A stretch of DNA of 64,000 nt from Lacticaseibacillus paracasei subsp. paracasei (GTDB taxonomy: Bacteria; Bacillota; Bacilli; Lactobacillales; Lactobacillaceae): assembly GCF_000829035.1 (NCBI RefSeq), contig NZ_AP012541.1:1302001-1366000 (forward strand). Direction: 5' to 3'. The position numbers were made by a program, and so were the translations under genes. The notes beneath the pieces were generated by a model. That model was not told where the DNA came from and made no database searches. It was given only the letters and a program-made list of their open reading frames with translations. Shown here one piece after another: positions 19,620 to 28,874 of this stretch (positions are counted from its first letter, which is position 1; every line of letters starts with the position of its first letter).

Positions 19620-21820
19620 GTGGTCGGTTTATTTTAATGGCAGCAGGTTTGCTTGCTGGTATCTTGATTGGCATTGGGGGATGGTTGCCAGCTTGTTTAT
19701 TGTTACTTTGGCTACTCGTTAAAACGACTCGCAATCTGGTCATAGTCGTAAGTTTGGCCATTCTCGTTGGGTTAGGACGTGGCTTGATTGATGCCCAGCA
19801 GTGGCGGCAACCGCCTGTTCCCCAAGGATCAATTGTGATCCCTGCGACAGCACTCAAACTTAAAGAAGGTTACGCAAGTTTTACTGGTCGAGCAGCTAAT
19901 GGGGTGATTGTTAGTGGTCGCGGCAGCGTCAATCAGGCCGTCGCTGCCCGACTAAAATCAAATAATCAACCACTCGTGCTGCACGGTCAGCATCAAATAA
20001 AACGTCTAGCGCCAGCAAGAAATCAGTTTGAGTTTGATTACGCGACTTATGTTTGGCAAACACAGCAGTTAGCCTACGAGTTAGTGAAACCGCAATTGAA
20101 TTTCGAGTCAAGGTCGCCACAAAATATAGCAGAGCTAGTTGATGGTTGGCGGGTTCATTTATTTGACTATTTTGAGCAATTGCCAACAAAAGTTCGTCAA
20201 TATGCAAAAGGCCTATTTCTAGGCCAACTTGATGAAGACTTTTTGACTCAGCGGCAAGCTTTCGTTGACTTAGGGATCTTTCACGTTTTCTCTGTTTCAG
20301 GGATGCATCTTTTTGCAATTATTGCCGGTTTATACTGGTTTGCGGCGCGCTTGCGAGTGCCTCAAGGGTTAGTTGATCTGAGTCTAATCGTCCTGCTGCC
20401 GTTGTTGTTACTCCTGTTGCCACTTGGTGCTGGATTGTGGCGTGCAGTTTGGATGCGATTGGCCGGTATTGTGAATGATCATTTGCAACTTGGCTTCAGC
20501 GGGCTTGACTTATTTAGCTTCGTTTTAATGGTTAATTTATTTTGGCAACCGCGGGTTTTGTTAACCATGGGTGGTCAACTAACTTACCTGTTAACCGGTT
20601 TATTAGTGGCGCTTCCTGCCATGCGTTCGTGGCAGCTCAACTGGCGACTGGTACTTGCCAGTATGCCAGTGATTGCTTGGCACACGTTCAGCTTCAATAT
20701 ATTGACGGTTCTTTTTAATTGGCTGTTAATGCCGATCTTTGAACTTGGGGTCATGCCAGGGCTTGCGATCGCGTTGCTTTTGCCACACGCCACCTTGACA
20801 GCCACTTTTGACGATGGTTTGCAATTGTTGGAAAATGGCTTAGTTAGTTTAAGCCGTGTACCTGGCCAAATAGTCACTGGCGCTTTTCCAAGTTGGTTAG
20901 CGCTTATCGGTGTTGTCGTGATGCTGACGGTGATTGTTGCTAAACGCTGGTTGGCGGCGGCTTGCTGGTTCGTGACTGTCTTTGGCTGGTGTTGGTATCA
21001 GCCAAATTATCGGGTGGTCATGTTTGACGTTGGACAAGGGGACGCAATTTTGATTGAAACCCCTTTTCATCAAGGTGCTTTGTTGATTGATACTGGTGGG
21101 CGAATTTTCGGGAAGACGACCAATCCACCTGTCCGACGAGCCATTGTGCCATATTTGCATGCTCGCGGCTATGCTCGGCTGGATACCTTATTACTGACGC
21201 ATCCGGATATGGACCATGTTGGCGATGCCCCGTTGTTATCTCAGCTAATGCCAGTCGGTCGACTGATCACCACAGCGACAAGCGTTCAGCATCAAATGAT
21301 TCAAAAAGTTGCCAAGCAAGTGCAACATGTGCAGCTCGTGGCGGCTGATGACTGGTTGCGCATTGGACCCGCTAAATTTCAGGTCGTATCACCGAAAGCG
21401 CAGACATCCGGCGATCCTACCAAGACAAACGCCGATTCAATTGTGCTCTATGGTAAAATAGGCAACAGCAGTTGGTTGTTAACTGGCGACGCCGAAAAAG
21501 AAGCGGAAGAAAAGAATATCATGCCGCGTCAGCTAACGGCCGATTATTTAAAAGTCGGCCATCATGGTTCGAAAACATCAAGTACCCCGGCATTGATCAA
21601 TAGCTTGCATTTAAAAGCAGCACTTATTTCCGCAGGTGTCGATAATCGGTATGGTCATCCCCATCCAGAAACCCTTGCAACGTTGGCTGCGGCCAACGTT
21701 CCATGGGCTAGCACTAGCGAGCGAGGAATGCTGTGGGTTGAGCCGGGGCAAAACAAACAGGAAGATCAGCTTTTTGGCTGGTTACCAACAAAGGAGCAAA
21801 GCAGCAATGCAGGTCCGTGA
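19616..21820 (+). CDS. comEC: DNA internalisation channel ComEC/Rec2
   Basis: This large polytopic membrane protein (734 aa) forms the channel that brings single-stranded DNA into the cell. Domain order: N-terminal hydrophobic helices and OB-like region, the Competence domain (about residues 205-470; FSVSGMHLFAI, repeated transmembrane segments), then a C-terminal metallo-beta-lactamase domain (about 480-725). The metal-binding pattern THPDMDHVGD, LLTGDAEKEAE and KVGHHGSKTSS is intact, consistent with a nuclease. It overlaps comEA by four bases (ATGA) and holA by 14. Confidence 0.95.
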   Translation: MSGRFILMAAGLLAGILIGIGGWLPACLLLLWLLVKTTRNLVIVVSLAILVGLGRGLIDAQQWRQPPVPQGSIVIPATALKLKEGYASFTGRAANGVIVSGRGSVNQAVAARLKSNNQPLVLHGQHQIKRLAPARNQFEFDYATYVWQTQQLAYELVKPQLNFESRSPQNIAELVDGWRVHLFDYFEQLPTKVRQYAKGLFLGQLDEDFLTQRQAFVDLGIFHVFSVSGMHLFAIIAGLYWFAARLRVPQGLVDLSLIVLLPLLLLLLPLGAGLWRAVWMRLAGIVNDHLQLGFSGLDLFSFVLMVNLFWQPRVLLTMGGQLTYLLTGLLVALPAMRSWQLNWRLVLASMPVIAWHTFSFNILTVLFNWLLMPIFELGVMPGLAIALLLPHATLTATFDDGLQLLENGLVSLSRVPGQIVTGAFPSWLALIGVVVMLTVIVAKRWLAAACWFVTVFGWCWYQPNYRVVMFDVGQGDAILIETPFHQGALLIDTGGRIFGKTTNPPVRRAIVPYLHARGYARLDTLLLTHPDMDHVGDAPLLSQLMPVGRLITTATSVQHQMIQKVAKQVQHVQLVAADDWLRIGPAKFQVVSPKAQTSGDPTKTNADSIVLYGKIGNSSWLLTGDAEKEAEEKNIMPRQLTADYLKVGHHGSKTSSTPALINSLHLKAALISAGVDNRYGHPHPETLATLAAANVPWASTSERGMLWVEPGQNKQEDQLFGWLPTKEQSSNAGP

Positions 21821-22850
21821 TTTTATCAAACATCTTAAGAATGGCGAACGACCGCCGCTGACATTGATTCTCGGTGAAGAATCCGCATTGCGTCAGCAGG
21901 CACAACACGCGATAGCCAGCATGATTCCGGAAGATCAACAGGCCATGAACTTTGGCCGCTATGATATGCAGCAAACGCCTGTTGGTGCAGCCTTGAATGA
22001 TGCGACCTCGATGCCCTTTTTTGGGGATTATCGGGAAGTCGTTATTGACGATCCGTATTTTTTGACAGGCGAAAAAAATGCCGACAAAGTCGATCATGAT
22101 CTTGCTGGTTTGCAGGCTTATTTTGAGAACCCAGTACCGTCAACGATGATGGTCATCATCGCGCCTTATAAGAAACTTGATGAACGGAAAAGGTTGACCA
22201 AGGCATTGAAAAAGGCGGCGCTCATTGTGAATGCAGCACCGCTTGATGAACGGGAGGCGCGTGCTGCTTTAGCCCAAACATTTAAGAAGCACCAAGTGAC
22301 CATTGATGCACCGGCATTGGATACCCTTGTGCAGCGCACTAACGGCCAGTATTCGATCATGATGGGTGAGGTTCGCAAACTACTGACCTATGCCAGTGAT
22401 GGCAGCCCGCTGACCGTTGCAGCGGTCGAAGCCCTAGTACCTAAGCAGCTCAATGATCGGGTGTTTGACTTGGTGACTGATGTTTTGCGCAAAAATGCTG
22501 CGGCCGCTTTGGCGCTGTATCGTGATTTATTGGCTCAGCGTGAAGAACCCATTCGTTTGAACGCATTGATGCTAGGCCAGTTTCGCCTATTGCTGCAGGT
22601 GAAATTATTAGCAAAAAAAGGGTATAGTCAAGGCGATATTGCTGGCACCCTCAAGGCCCATCCATATCGGGTCAAATTAGCCATGCGGCAAGTGGATCGC
22701 TTACCTTATCAGCAGCTGGCGATTGCCTACAGTGGCTTGGTTGATACTGAAACAGCAATGAAAACCGGAACTATCGATAAGGCGTTGGCTTTTGAACTAT
22801 TTATGCTAAAGTACACAGGACAGCAGTCTGGCAAGCATGTGCGCGGTTAA
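21807..22850 (+). CDS. holA: DNA polymerase III delta subunit
   Basis: The delta subunit (347 aa) of the clamp loader opens the sliding clamp. The start is ATG 21807 (MQVRDFIKHLK) after AAGGAG; a longer open frame into comEC has no ribosome site. The family pattern LTLILGEESALRQQ, the AAA+-like fold without Walker motifs and the C-terminal collar domain (FDLVTDVLRKNAAAALALYRDLLAQREEPIRL) are visible. The comEC-holA-rpsT order is conserved in Firmicutes. It is followed by a bidirectional terminator shared with rpsT. Confidence 0.94.
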   Translation: MQVRDFIKHLKNGERPPLTLILGEESALRQQAQHAIASMIPEDQQAMNFGRYDMQQTPVGAALNDATSMPFFGDYREVVIDDPYFLTGEKNADKVDHDLAGLQAYFENPVPSTMMVIIAPYKKLDERKRLTKALKKAALIVNAAPLDEREARAALAQTFKKHQVTIDAPALDTLVQRTNGQYSIMMGEVRKLLTYASDGSPLTVAAVEALVPKQLNDRVFDLVTDVLRKNAAAALALYRDLLAQREEPIRLNALMLGQFRLLLQVKLLAKKGYSQGDIAGTLKAHPYRVKLAMRQVDRLPYQQLAIAYSGLVDTETAMKTGTIDKALAFELFMLKYTGQQSGKHVRG

Positions 22851-22886
22851 GCAACATCGTGCGGATTGCAAATGATCGTTAGACGC

Positions 22887-22923
22887 AAAAATCCCCTCGG
22901 ATAGAAACCCGAGGGGATTTTAT
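22887..22923. terminator. Bidirectional terminator between holA and rpsT
   Basis: AAATCCCCTCGG and CCGAGGGGATTT form a long stem with A/T runs on both sides, serving the converging genes. Confidence 0.92.
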
Positions 22924-22940
22924 TTGGCATGACGCCTTAA

Positions 22941-23195
22941 TTACTTGTTAAGTAGTGCAGAAAGACGACTCTTGTCGCGGCCGGCCTTGTTCTTCTTGAT
23001 CAGGCCTTTGCTGTTTGCCATGTCGATAGCACGGGCAGCAGCCTTGTAAAGATCCTGACTGTTGTCAGCATTTTGTTCGGTTGCGGTCTTGAACTTCTTA
23101 ACAGCGGTACGCATTGCGTTCATTTGCGCAATGTTACGTACACGAGCAGCTTCTTGCGTCTTAACGCGCTTGATTGCAGATTTGATTTGTGGCAT
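22941..23195 (-). CDS. rpsT: 30S ribosomal protein S20
   Basis: Primary rRNA-binding protein of the 30S body (84 aa). It begins [21 protein letters not shown], is rich in Lys, Arg and Ala, and contains the helical [26 protein letters not shown] tail. The ATG follows GGAGGTGAAC on the minus strand. Convergent with holA and divergent from rpsO. Normal length and no anomalies. Confidence 0.97.
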   Translation of the reverse strand: MPQIKSAIKRVKTQEAARVRNIAQMNAMRTAVKKFKTATEQNADNSQDLYKAAARAIDMANSKGLIKKNKAGRDKSRLSALLNK

Positions 23196-23253
23196 GAGAT
23201 GTTCACCTCCAACAGTGGATTATGATAAAACTGCATAAGTTTCAACAGTCGCT

Positions 23254-23282
23254 ATTATACAGAAGGCTTGGGGGCAATGCAA
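23254..23282 (-). promoter_or_regulatory. Promoter of rpsT
   Basis: On the minus strand TTGCAT, a 17-base spacer and a consensus TATAAT, about 58 bases before the start. Confidence 0.8.
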
Positions 23283-23323
23283 TAAAAAGTTGTAAAGGGA
23301 AAATGCTTGATAGGCAAAAAGAC

Positions 23324-23352
23324 TTGCAATCATTGGGCAGCTCCGGTAAAGT
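23324..23352 (+). promoter_or_regulatory. Promoter of rpsO
   Basis: TTGCAA, a 17-base spacer and TAAAGT. It leaves a roughly 85-base leader before rpsO, in which S15 autoregulation could act; no specific fold is claimed. Confidence 0.65.
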
Positions 23353-23442
23353 AAGTAAGTACTTTTGAACCTGATACTTAGTTTAGCGAACCACCGACGC
23401 TTTACTCAGTTTCAGGCAATACTCAGAAAGGTGGTACACACA

Positions 23443-23712
23443 ATGGCAATTGAACAAACACAAAAAGATGAAATCATCAAGCAGTATGCACGGCATGATG
23501 GGGACACGGGTTCACCCGAAGTCCAAATCGCAGTTTTAACTGCAGAAATTTTGGCCTTGAATGACCATTTGTCCGTTCATAAGAAGGATCATCATAGTTA
23601 CGTTGGTTTGATGAAGAAGATCGGTCATCGTCGTAACTTGCTTGCATATCTACGTAACAAAGATATTACGCGTTACCGTGATCTGATTAAAGCATTGGGT
23701 CTGCGTCGTTAA
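23443..23712 (+). CDS. rpsO: 30S ribosomal protein S15
   Basis: S15 (89 aa) binds the central domain of 16S rRNA and helps form bridge B4. The start is ATG 23443 ([30 protein letters not shown]), after AAAGGTGG. The four-helix pattern with [31 protein letters not shown] is typical. It is monocistronic here, between its own promoter and terminator, with RNase J2 further downstream. Confidence 0.97.
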
Positions 23713-23722
23713 TTTAACTTTG

Positions 23723-23748
23723 AAAGGTCGCCTTGGCGGCCTTTTTTT
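23723..23748 (+). terminator. Rho-independent terminator of rpsO
   Basis: AAAGGTCGCC pairs with GGCGGCCTTT over a tight loop and ends in seven T. Confidence 0.85.
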
Positions 23749-23769
23749 GATGGTTACAAACTAGTCTGA

Positions 23770-23870
23770 TTAGAAAGCGGCGTGTGAAAGGCTTTTAAAT
23801 GTAGTCTGGGAAACGCCATTGTGTTCAAGCCTTTTAGGTGTAGACTATTTGCGACTATGAGCGCGTTATG
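23770..23870. repeat. Intergenic repeat family 1, copy A
   Basis: This stretch between rpsO and the unknown gene shares blocks with the hairpin repeat at 52997-53106: TTAGAAA[G/C]CGGCGTGT near the left end, a TTCAAGcCTTT block in the middle and GAGCGCGTTATG at the right end. GGCTT and AAGCC blocks allow internal pairing. It is more diverged than the 53-kb copy. Confidence 0.55.
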
Positions 23871-23903
23871 AAAACCGGAATGCCAGACAAAGGAGTAAGC
23901 ATC

Positions 23904-24599
23904 ATGGGAGCGGAATACCGTCAACGTTATGAGGATCATTTGTTGAGAATCACGGTTTTAGCAGCGACACATCAGATAACGGTTGTCTTTGCAGCAATGG
24001 CTGCTGATCAGTGGGCCGCTGCGGGGATCACTAAAAAAGGAGCAGTGCAGACCGCCGCAGAGGGCATTGCGCTGCCTCTTCAGCAATTAGTGCAGGCGAT
24101 TGCGATTGGCTTAATTGGTAAAACACCAACCTTATCGTTGTTGCCGTCAGAGTTGCAAAAAACGGTAACCACTATTTTACAAAATCGTGAACTGCTAATG
24201 ACAGCAACACCGACAGGACTGACGATCATGCCTCAAGTGGCTGGTACAACGGTGGACTTTTGGCTTGCTGGTGATGCCGCGTTTTTATCTGTACCGGATG
24301 ATCGCTTGCAACCGATAGATTTGAAAGCGTGGGTGCAAAATATCCTACCACAAGCTCATGGCATGGGCTTCGGCCCAGTAACCGGGCAAGCAGCGTTGGC
24401 GATCCTAGCCAACGACCGTGGCAAACATCTAGCAGCTGGTTGCTCATCAGAAGTTGCAGTCGTTTTAATGGCGGATCATGAAGTAGCGGCCTATCATCTT
24501 GATGCGGCACAGACGAGTGATGCTGGCTATCAGACAGCCGTTGCAGCGGCCAAACAAAATCACCACGTTGTACAACGTTTCTTTGAGAATCACGTTTAG
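23904..24599 (+). CDS. Hypothetical protein, not recognised
   Basis: An open frame of 231 residues from ATG 23904, well supported by AAAGGAG eight bases upstream. The composition is soluble, Ala-rich and mildly acidic, with no signal peptide or transmembrane segment and no motif I recognise. Recurrent Ala-rich stretches (ITVVFAAMAADQWAAAGI, QAALAILANDRGKHLAAG) suggest a compact helical or alpha/beta protein. It stands alone between rpsO and the RNase J2 gene. Codon use resembles the neighbours, so it is likely real and not recently acquired. No function is proposed. Confidence 0.75.
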   Translation: MGAEYRQRYEDHLLRITVLAATHQITVVFAAMAADQWAAAGITKKGAVQTAAEGIALPLQQLVQAIAIGLIGKTPTLSLLPSELQKTVTTILQNRELLMTATPTGLTIMPQVAGTTVDFWLAGDAAFLSVPDDRLQPIDLKAWVQNILPQAHGMGFGPVTGQAALAILANDRGKHLAAGCSSEVAVVLMADHEVAAYHLDAAQTSDAGYQTAVAAAKQNHHVVQRFFENHV

Positions 24600-24774
24600 A
24601 AAGAAACATCTGTACTTAGGCTCATTTGGCATGAAGTCTTTGAAATGCATCCAATTGCGCTCTATAGGTTTTCCTTCCGTCATGTGGTACACTTGTATAA
24701 GAATTTATTCGGCGGAAGCGGGTTTGAGTGATCATCATTGCCGCGCTTCCATAAATTAACCACGAGGTGAAACC

Positions 24775-26457
24775 ATGACGAAGATCAATCTGGTCGCTCT
24801 TGGTGGGGTACGTGAAAACGGAAAAAACATGTACGCCGTCGAAGTTGACGACCAAATTTTTGTATGCGATTTTGGGTTAAAATACCCTGATAATGAGTTA
24901 CTTGGCATTGATGTTGTTATCCCTGATTTTAGTTATTTAACTGAAAATGCTGATCGGATTGCCGGGATTTTCCTGAGCCACGGACATGCGGATGCGGTTG
25001 GTGCCTTACCATATTTTTTGGTGGAACATCCTGTGCCAGTTTTTGGCTCGGAATTGACGATCGCGATGGCCAAGGTATTCATGCAACATGATGCTCAGGC
25101 TAAAAAGTTCAAAGACTTTCATGTGATTGATGAGAAGTCGGTCATTGATTTTGGCGATGTGTCTGTCTCCTTCTTTAGGACAACACATAGTATTCCCGGA
25201 TCGTTAGGGATCGATATTGAAACCAGCGAAGGTCAGATTGTTTATACCGGTGATTTCAAATTTGACCCCAGTGCCACACCGATGTATCAAACTGATTGGG
25301 CGCGCTTGGCACAGATTGGGAATAAAAAGGTATTGGCCTTGCTTTCGGATTCGGCCAATGCGGAATCTCCTTATCCAAATGCTAATGAACATGAAATTTA
25401 TGATCACATTAAAGAAACATTCGAGTATCAGGATGGCCGGATCATTGTTGCCGGTGTTGCCAGCAACATTCAGCGCATTCAGCAGGTTATTAATGCGGCC
25501 GCTTCGCTCGGACGACGCGTCGTTTTGACCGGCCGAGATGTTGAAAAAGTAGTCAAGACTGCAATTCGCATGGACTACATCAAGCTGCCGAATGAGGACG
25601 TCCTTGCTAAAACCAAGGAACTCAAAGCGCTTGCCCCAGAAAAAACGGTTATTTTGGAAACTGGTCGTATGGGTGAACCGATGAAGTCCTTGCAACGCAT
25701 GGCGACTTCTCGGCATCGTTTGATTCACATTCATGAAGGTGATTTAGTCTTTATTACGACCACCATCGCCCATGCCATGGAAACCATGGCAGCACGTACG
25801 AAAGACATGATTTATCGTGCTGGCGGAGATGTGAAAGTGCTTGGGGATGATATTCATTCATCTGGCCATGCCTACAAAAACGATCTTCAGCTCATGATCG
25901 ACTTGTTAAAACCTCAATATCTTGTGCCAGTGCAAGGCGAATACCGTCTGATGGCTGCTCACGCGGAGATTGCGCATGAAGCCGGTATCCCAACTGCCAA
26001 TATCTTTATTGTTGGAATGGGCGACATTTTACGTTATGAAAAAGGTAAAATGACTGCATCGGGTCATGTCAATGCAGGTAACACCATGATTGACGGGATC
26101 GGAGTCGGTGATATTGGCAATATCGTTTTACGAGATCGTAAAATGCTTGCGGAAGACGGCATTTTCATTGCAGTTGTGACGATTGATCGCAAGAAAAAAC
26201 GCGTCGTATCAAAGCCGAAAGTCACGAGTCGCGGATTCGTTTATCTGAAGACCAGTCGTGATCTGCTTGCCGAAAGCGGCACACTAGTGACTGATACGGT
26301 CCAAAAGAACTTGGACAACAAAGAATTCGACTGGACACATTTGAAGCAGGATGTCCGCGATAAACTTAGTCGTTTTCTGTTTGAACAGACGAAACGCCGC
26401 CCAGTTATCCTGCCGGTCATTATGGAAGTTAATCAAAATAGCGCCAAGCGCCAATAA
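24775..26457 (+). CDS. rnjB: Ribonuclease J2
   Basis: A metallo-beta-lactamase/beta-CASP ribonuclease (560 aa) that, with RNase J1, processes and degrades mRNA. The metal motif reads SHGHADAVG, with Ala where active J1-type enzymes have the second His of HxHxDH. This pattern is typical of RNase J2, which is weakly active and works in a J1-J2 complex. The beta-CASP domain (about 210-370) and the C-terminal GSHGSS-equivalent region (DDIHSSGHAYKNDLQL) follow, then the J-specific C-terminal domain. SD GAGGTG precedes the ATG. It ends at a terminator. Confidence 0.92.
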   Translation: MTKINLVALGGVRENGKNMYAVEVDDQIFVCDFGLKYPDNELLGIDVVIPDFSYLTENADRIAGIFLSHGHADAVGALPYFLVEHPVPVFGSELTIAMAKVFMQHDAQAKKFKDFHVIDEKSVIDFGDVSVSFFRTTHSIPGSLGIDIETSEGQIVYTGDFKFDPSATPMYQTDWARLAQIGNKKVLALLSDSANAESPYPNANEHEIYDHIKETFEYQDGRIIVAGVASNIQRIQQVINAAASLGRRVVLTGRDVEKVVKTAIRMDYIKLPNEDVLAKTKELKALAPEKTVILETGRMGEPMKSLQRMATSRHRLIHIHEGDLVFITTTIAHAMETMAARTKDMIYRAGGDVKVLGDDIHSSGHAYKNDLQLMIDLLKPQYLVPVQGEYRLMAAHAEIAHEAGIPTANIFIVGMGDILRYEKGKMTASGHVNAGNTMIDGIGVGDIGNIVLRDRKMLAEDGIFIAVVTIDRKKKRVVSKPKVTSRGFVYLKTSRDLLAESGTLVTDTVQKNLDNKEFDWTHLKQDVRDKLSRFLFEQTKRRPVILPVIMEVNQNSAKRQ

Positions 26458-26465
26458 TCAAAAAG

Positions 26466-26495
26466 AAAATTCGGATCACCATTTCCGAATTTTTT
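26466..26495 (+). terminator. Rho-independent terminator of rnjB
   Basis: AAATTCGGA and TCCGAATTT form the stem and a T-run follows. Confidence 0.85.
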
Positions 26496-26543
26496 ATTTT
26501 TGCAGTGATGACACGCTTTCTACAGCACGACAGGAGGGTTCTT

Positions 26544-27455
26544 ATGGCAAAAATGGTTTCATTACCGGATAATGAAAAACGTCATTTTGACATCGGCGAG
26601 CAGGCTTTGCAGAAGGGCAATTATGCTTCGGCAGCGGCTCATTTTGAAAAAGCCTATGAAGCAGATCAATCGTATGCAATTGCCCAACCGTTGGCCGCAA
26701 GTTTGAATGGCTTGAAGCAGTTTCACGAAAGCTTAAATGTGATGTTGCCACACTATCAAGCTTTCATGCAGACAGACGCAGACGTTCAGTTAATGTTGGA
26801 TGCTTGGTTAGGGACACTCAATTTTGTCATGGCACGTGGCATGTTGCGCCATTTTGATGCGGTGCGGCGCGCTACTTTTGACCGACAAATTGACGCTGCC
26901 GAGGCACTTGCTTTAAGTAGCCATGGTGAACAGATTGCTTCATTGGTGCGAAAAATCAGCCATCTCGGCGGCTTTTCGCGGCAGGAGCAGCAAGATTTGT
27001 TCAGCCAAATTGGCATTTTGCCAAAAGCGGCGTTAGTTGAAGCAGCTGTGCCTAATTTGGCCGATCAAACGGTTCCTGTTGCGATGCGCGTGTCTTTGCT
27101 AGATTTGTTGACAAGTATCAGTTATAACCAACCTGTCAGATATCAGGCATATGACCGCATTGAAACCCTTGTGCCAAATGAGTTGCCTGGAATGGCGGAG
27201 GAAAAAAGCGGACCGGCCATTTTGACGCAGTTGCAAGCTGCCTTGGGCGATGATGATCAGGAACTAGGGACGGCATTGGTTCAGATGGCGCGGGTGCAAA
27301 TTGCCTTTCTCTATCCCGATATTGACCGTCTGATTCCAGATCCAGCTGCATTCGTCCAAGCTTATTTGGATCATCATCAAGGCAAAAGCACGGTATTTGA
27401 TCAACTTTTTGCATGGCAGACCGCCGAAACGGCAAAATTGTCGGAACAGGCGTAA
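26544..27455 (+). CDS. Tetratricopeptide-repeat-like protein
   Basis: A soluble protein of 303 aa starting at ATG 26544 after CAGGAGGG. Residues about 10-75 look like TPR units (IGEQALQKGNYASAAAHFEKAYEADQSYAIAQPLAASLNGLKQFHESLNVML), followed by a long alpha-helical part without recognised catalytic motifs. Such proteins usually serve as protein-binding scaffolds. It lies between rnjB and tuf with its own ribosome site. A related TPR gene next to the RNase J gene is, from memory, common in lactobacilli. The partner is unknown. Confidence 0.8.
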   Translation: MAKMVSLPDNEKRHFDIGEQALQKGNYASAAAHFEKAYEADQSYAIAQPLAASLNGLKQFHESLNVMLPHYQAFMQTDADVQLMLDAWLGTLNFVMARGMLRHFDAVRRATFDRQIDAAEALALSSHGEQIASLVRKISHLGGFSRQEQQDLFSQIGILPKAALVEAAVPNLADQTVPVAMRVSLLDLLTSISYNQPVRYQAYDRIETLVPNELPGMAEEKSGPAILTQLQAALGDDDQELGTALVQMARVQIAFLYPDIDRLIPDPAAFVQAYLDHHQGKSTVFDQLFAWQTAETAKLSEQA

Positions 27456-27498
27456 CGATACGTTTTCACTGTAAATGAAAGAAACTTGACGCTATCTG

Positions 27499-27527
27499 TT
27501 TACAAAGTGAAATTGACCATGTATACT
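27499..27527 (+). promoter_or_regulatory. Promoter of tuf
   Basis: TTTACA, a 17-base spacer and TATACT, giving an mRNA leader of about 130 bases before tuf. Confidence 0.8.
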
Positions 27528-27609
27528 CATTGCTGGAATTCATTTCCAGCGTAGATATTTGTTTTGGTATTTACGCTCAAATGTAGTACACTTAAACGTA
27601 AAGGATTAT

Positions 27610-27654
27610 CAGGGTACACAAGGTATCCTGTATTCTTACGAAAAATACAGGAGG
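27610..27654 (+). promoter_or_regulatory. tuf leader with two alternative hairpins over the ribosome site
   Basis: CAGGGTAC (27610-27617) can pair with GTATCCTG (27623-27630) around an ACAAG loop. The CCTG of that arm also starts CCTGTATT (27627-27634), which can pair with AATACAGG (27644-27651). The second hairpin covers the first bases of the tuf ribosome site GGAGG (27650-27654). The two hairpins cannot form together. A regulatory role is inference. Confidence 0.45.
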
Positions 27655-27665
27655 TTCGTTTTTTC

Positions 27666-28856
27666 ATGGCTGAAAAAGAACACTATGAACGCACAAAGCC
27701 CCACGTAAACATTGGTACGATCGGGCACGTTGACCACGGTAAGACTACTTTGACCGCGGCTATCACTAAGGTATTGTCAGAAAAGGGCCTTGCCAAAGCG
27801 CAAGACTACGCTTCTATCGATGCTGCTCCAGAAGAAAAGGAACGTGGCATCACAATCAACACCGCCCACGTTGAATATGAAACCGAAAAGCGCCACTACG
27901 CACATATTGATGCGCCAGGGCATGCTGACTACGTTAAGAACATGATCACCGGTGCTGCACAGATGGATGGTGCGATCTTGGTTGTTGCGGCAACTGATGG
28001 CCCAATGCCACAGACCCGAGAGCATATCTTGTTGGCTCGTCAGGTCGGCGTTGATTACATCGTTGTTTTCCTGAACAAGACAGACTTGGTTGACGATCCA
28101 GAATTGATCGACTTGGTTGAAATGGAAGTCCGGGAACTGCTCAGCGAATACGATTATCCTGGTGATGATATTCCTGTTATCCGTGGTTCTGCTCTGAAGG
28201 CCCTTGAAGGCGATCCAGAACAGGAAAAGGTTATCATGGAATTGATGGATACCATCGATGAATATATCCCAACACCTGTTCGTGAAACAGACAAGCCTTT
28301 CTTGATGCCTGTTGAAGATGTCTTCACCATCACTGGTCGTGGTACAGTTGCTTCTGGCCGTATCGATCGTGGGACGGTTAAGATTGGTGACGAAGTTGAA
28401 ATCATCGGCTTGAAGCCAGATGTTATCAAGTCTACCGTTACTGGTCTTGAAATGTTCCGTAAGACCTTGGATCTTGGTGAAGCCGGCGATAACGTTGGTG
28501 TCTTGCTTCGTGGTGTTAACCGCGAACAAGTTGAACGTGGCCAAGTTTTGGCAAAGCCAGGTTCAATCCAATTGCACAACAAGTTCAAGGGTGAAGTTTA
28601 TATCTTGACAAAAGAAGAAGGTGGCCGTCATACGCCATTCTTCTCAAACTATCGTCCGCAGTTCTACTTCCACACCACTGATGTTACCGGTGTGATTGAA
28701 TTGCCAGATGGCGTTGAAATGGTTATGCCTGGCGATAACGTTACTTTCGAAGTTGACCTGATTGCTCCGGTTGCTATCGAAAAAGGTACCAAGTTCACCG
28801 TCCGTGAAGGTGGCCGTACTGTTGGTGCCGGCGTTGTTTCCGAAATCCTTGACTAA
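27666..28856 (+). CDS. tuf: Elongation factor Tu
   Basis: EF-Tu (396 aa) delivers aminoacyl-tRNA to the ribosome. The start is ATG 27666 ([15 protein letters not shown]); the longer open frame upstream is leader. G motifs: [30 protein letters not shown] and GSALKALEG; domains 2 and 3 follow. The gene is monocistronic with its own strong promoter and terminator, not in a str operon. Codon use is strongly biased to a few preferred codons, as expected for a very highly expressed gene. Confidence 0.98.
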   Translation: MAEKEHYERTKPHVNIGTIGHVDHGKTTLTAAITKVLSEKGLAKAQDYASIDAAPEEKERGITINTAHVEYETEKRHYAHIDAPGHADYVKNMITGAAQMDGAILVVAATDGPMPQTREHILLARQVGVDYIVVFLNKTDLVDDPELIDLVEMEVRELLSEYDYPGDDIPVIRGSALKALEGDPEQEKVIMELMDTIDEYIPTPVRETDKPFLMPVEDVFTITGRGTVASGRIDRGTVKIGDEVEIIGLKPDVIKSTVTGLEMFRKTLDLGEAGDNVGVLLRGVNREQVERGQVLAKPGSIQLHNKFKGEVYILTKEEGGRHTPFFSNYRPQFYFHTTDVTGVIELPDGVEMVMPGDNVTFEVDLIAPVAIEKGTKFTVREGGRTVGAGVVSEILD

Positions 28857-28874
28857 TTTCTGAATATACGCATG

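Noticed and set aside
24687..24701. Promoter candidates TGGTACACT and TATAAG before rnjB
   Set aside because: Both overlap each other and neither has a convincing -35, so no single site is called.
27777..28544. 255-codon minus-strand frame inside tuf
   Set aside because: The strong codon bias of tuf removes antisense stops; there is no ribosome site or homology.
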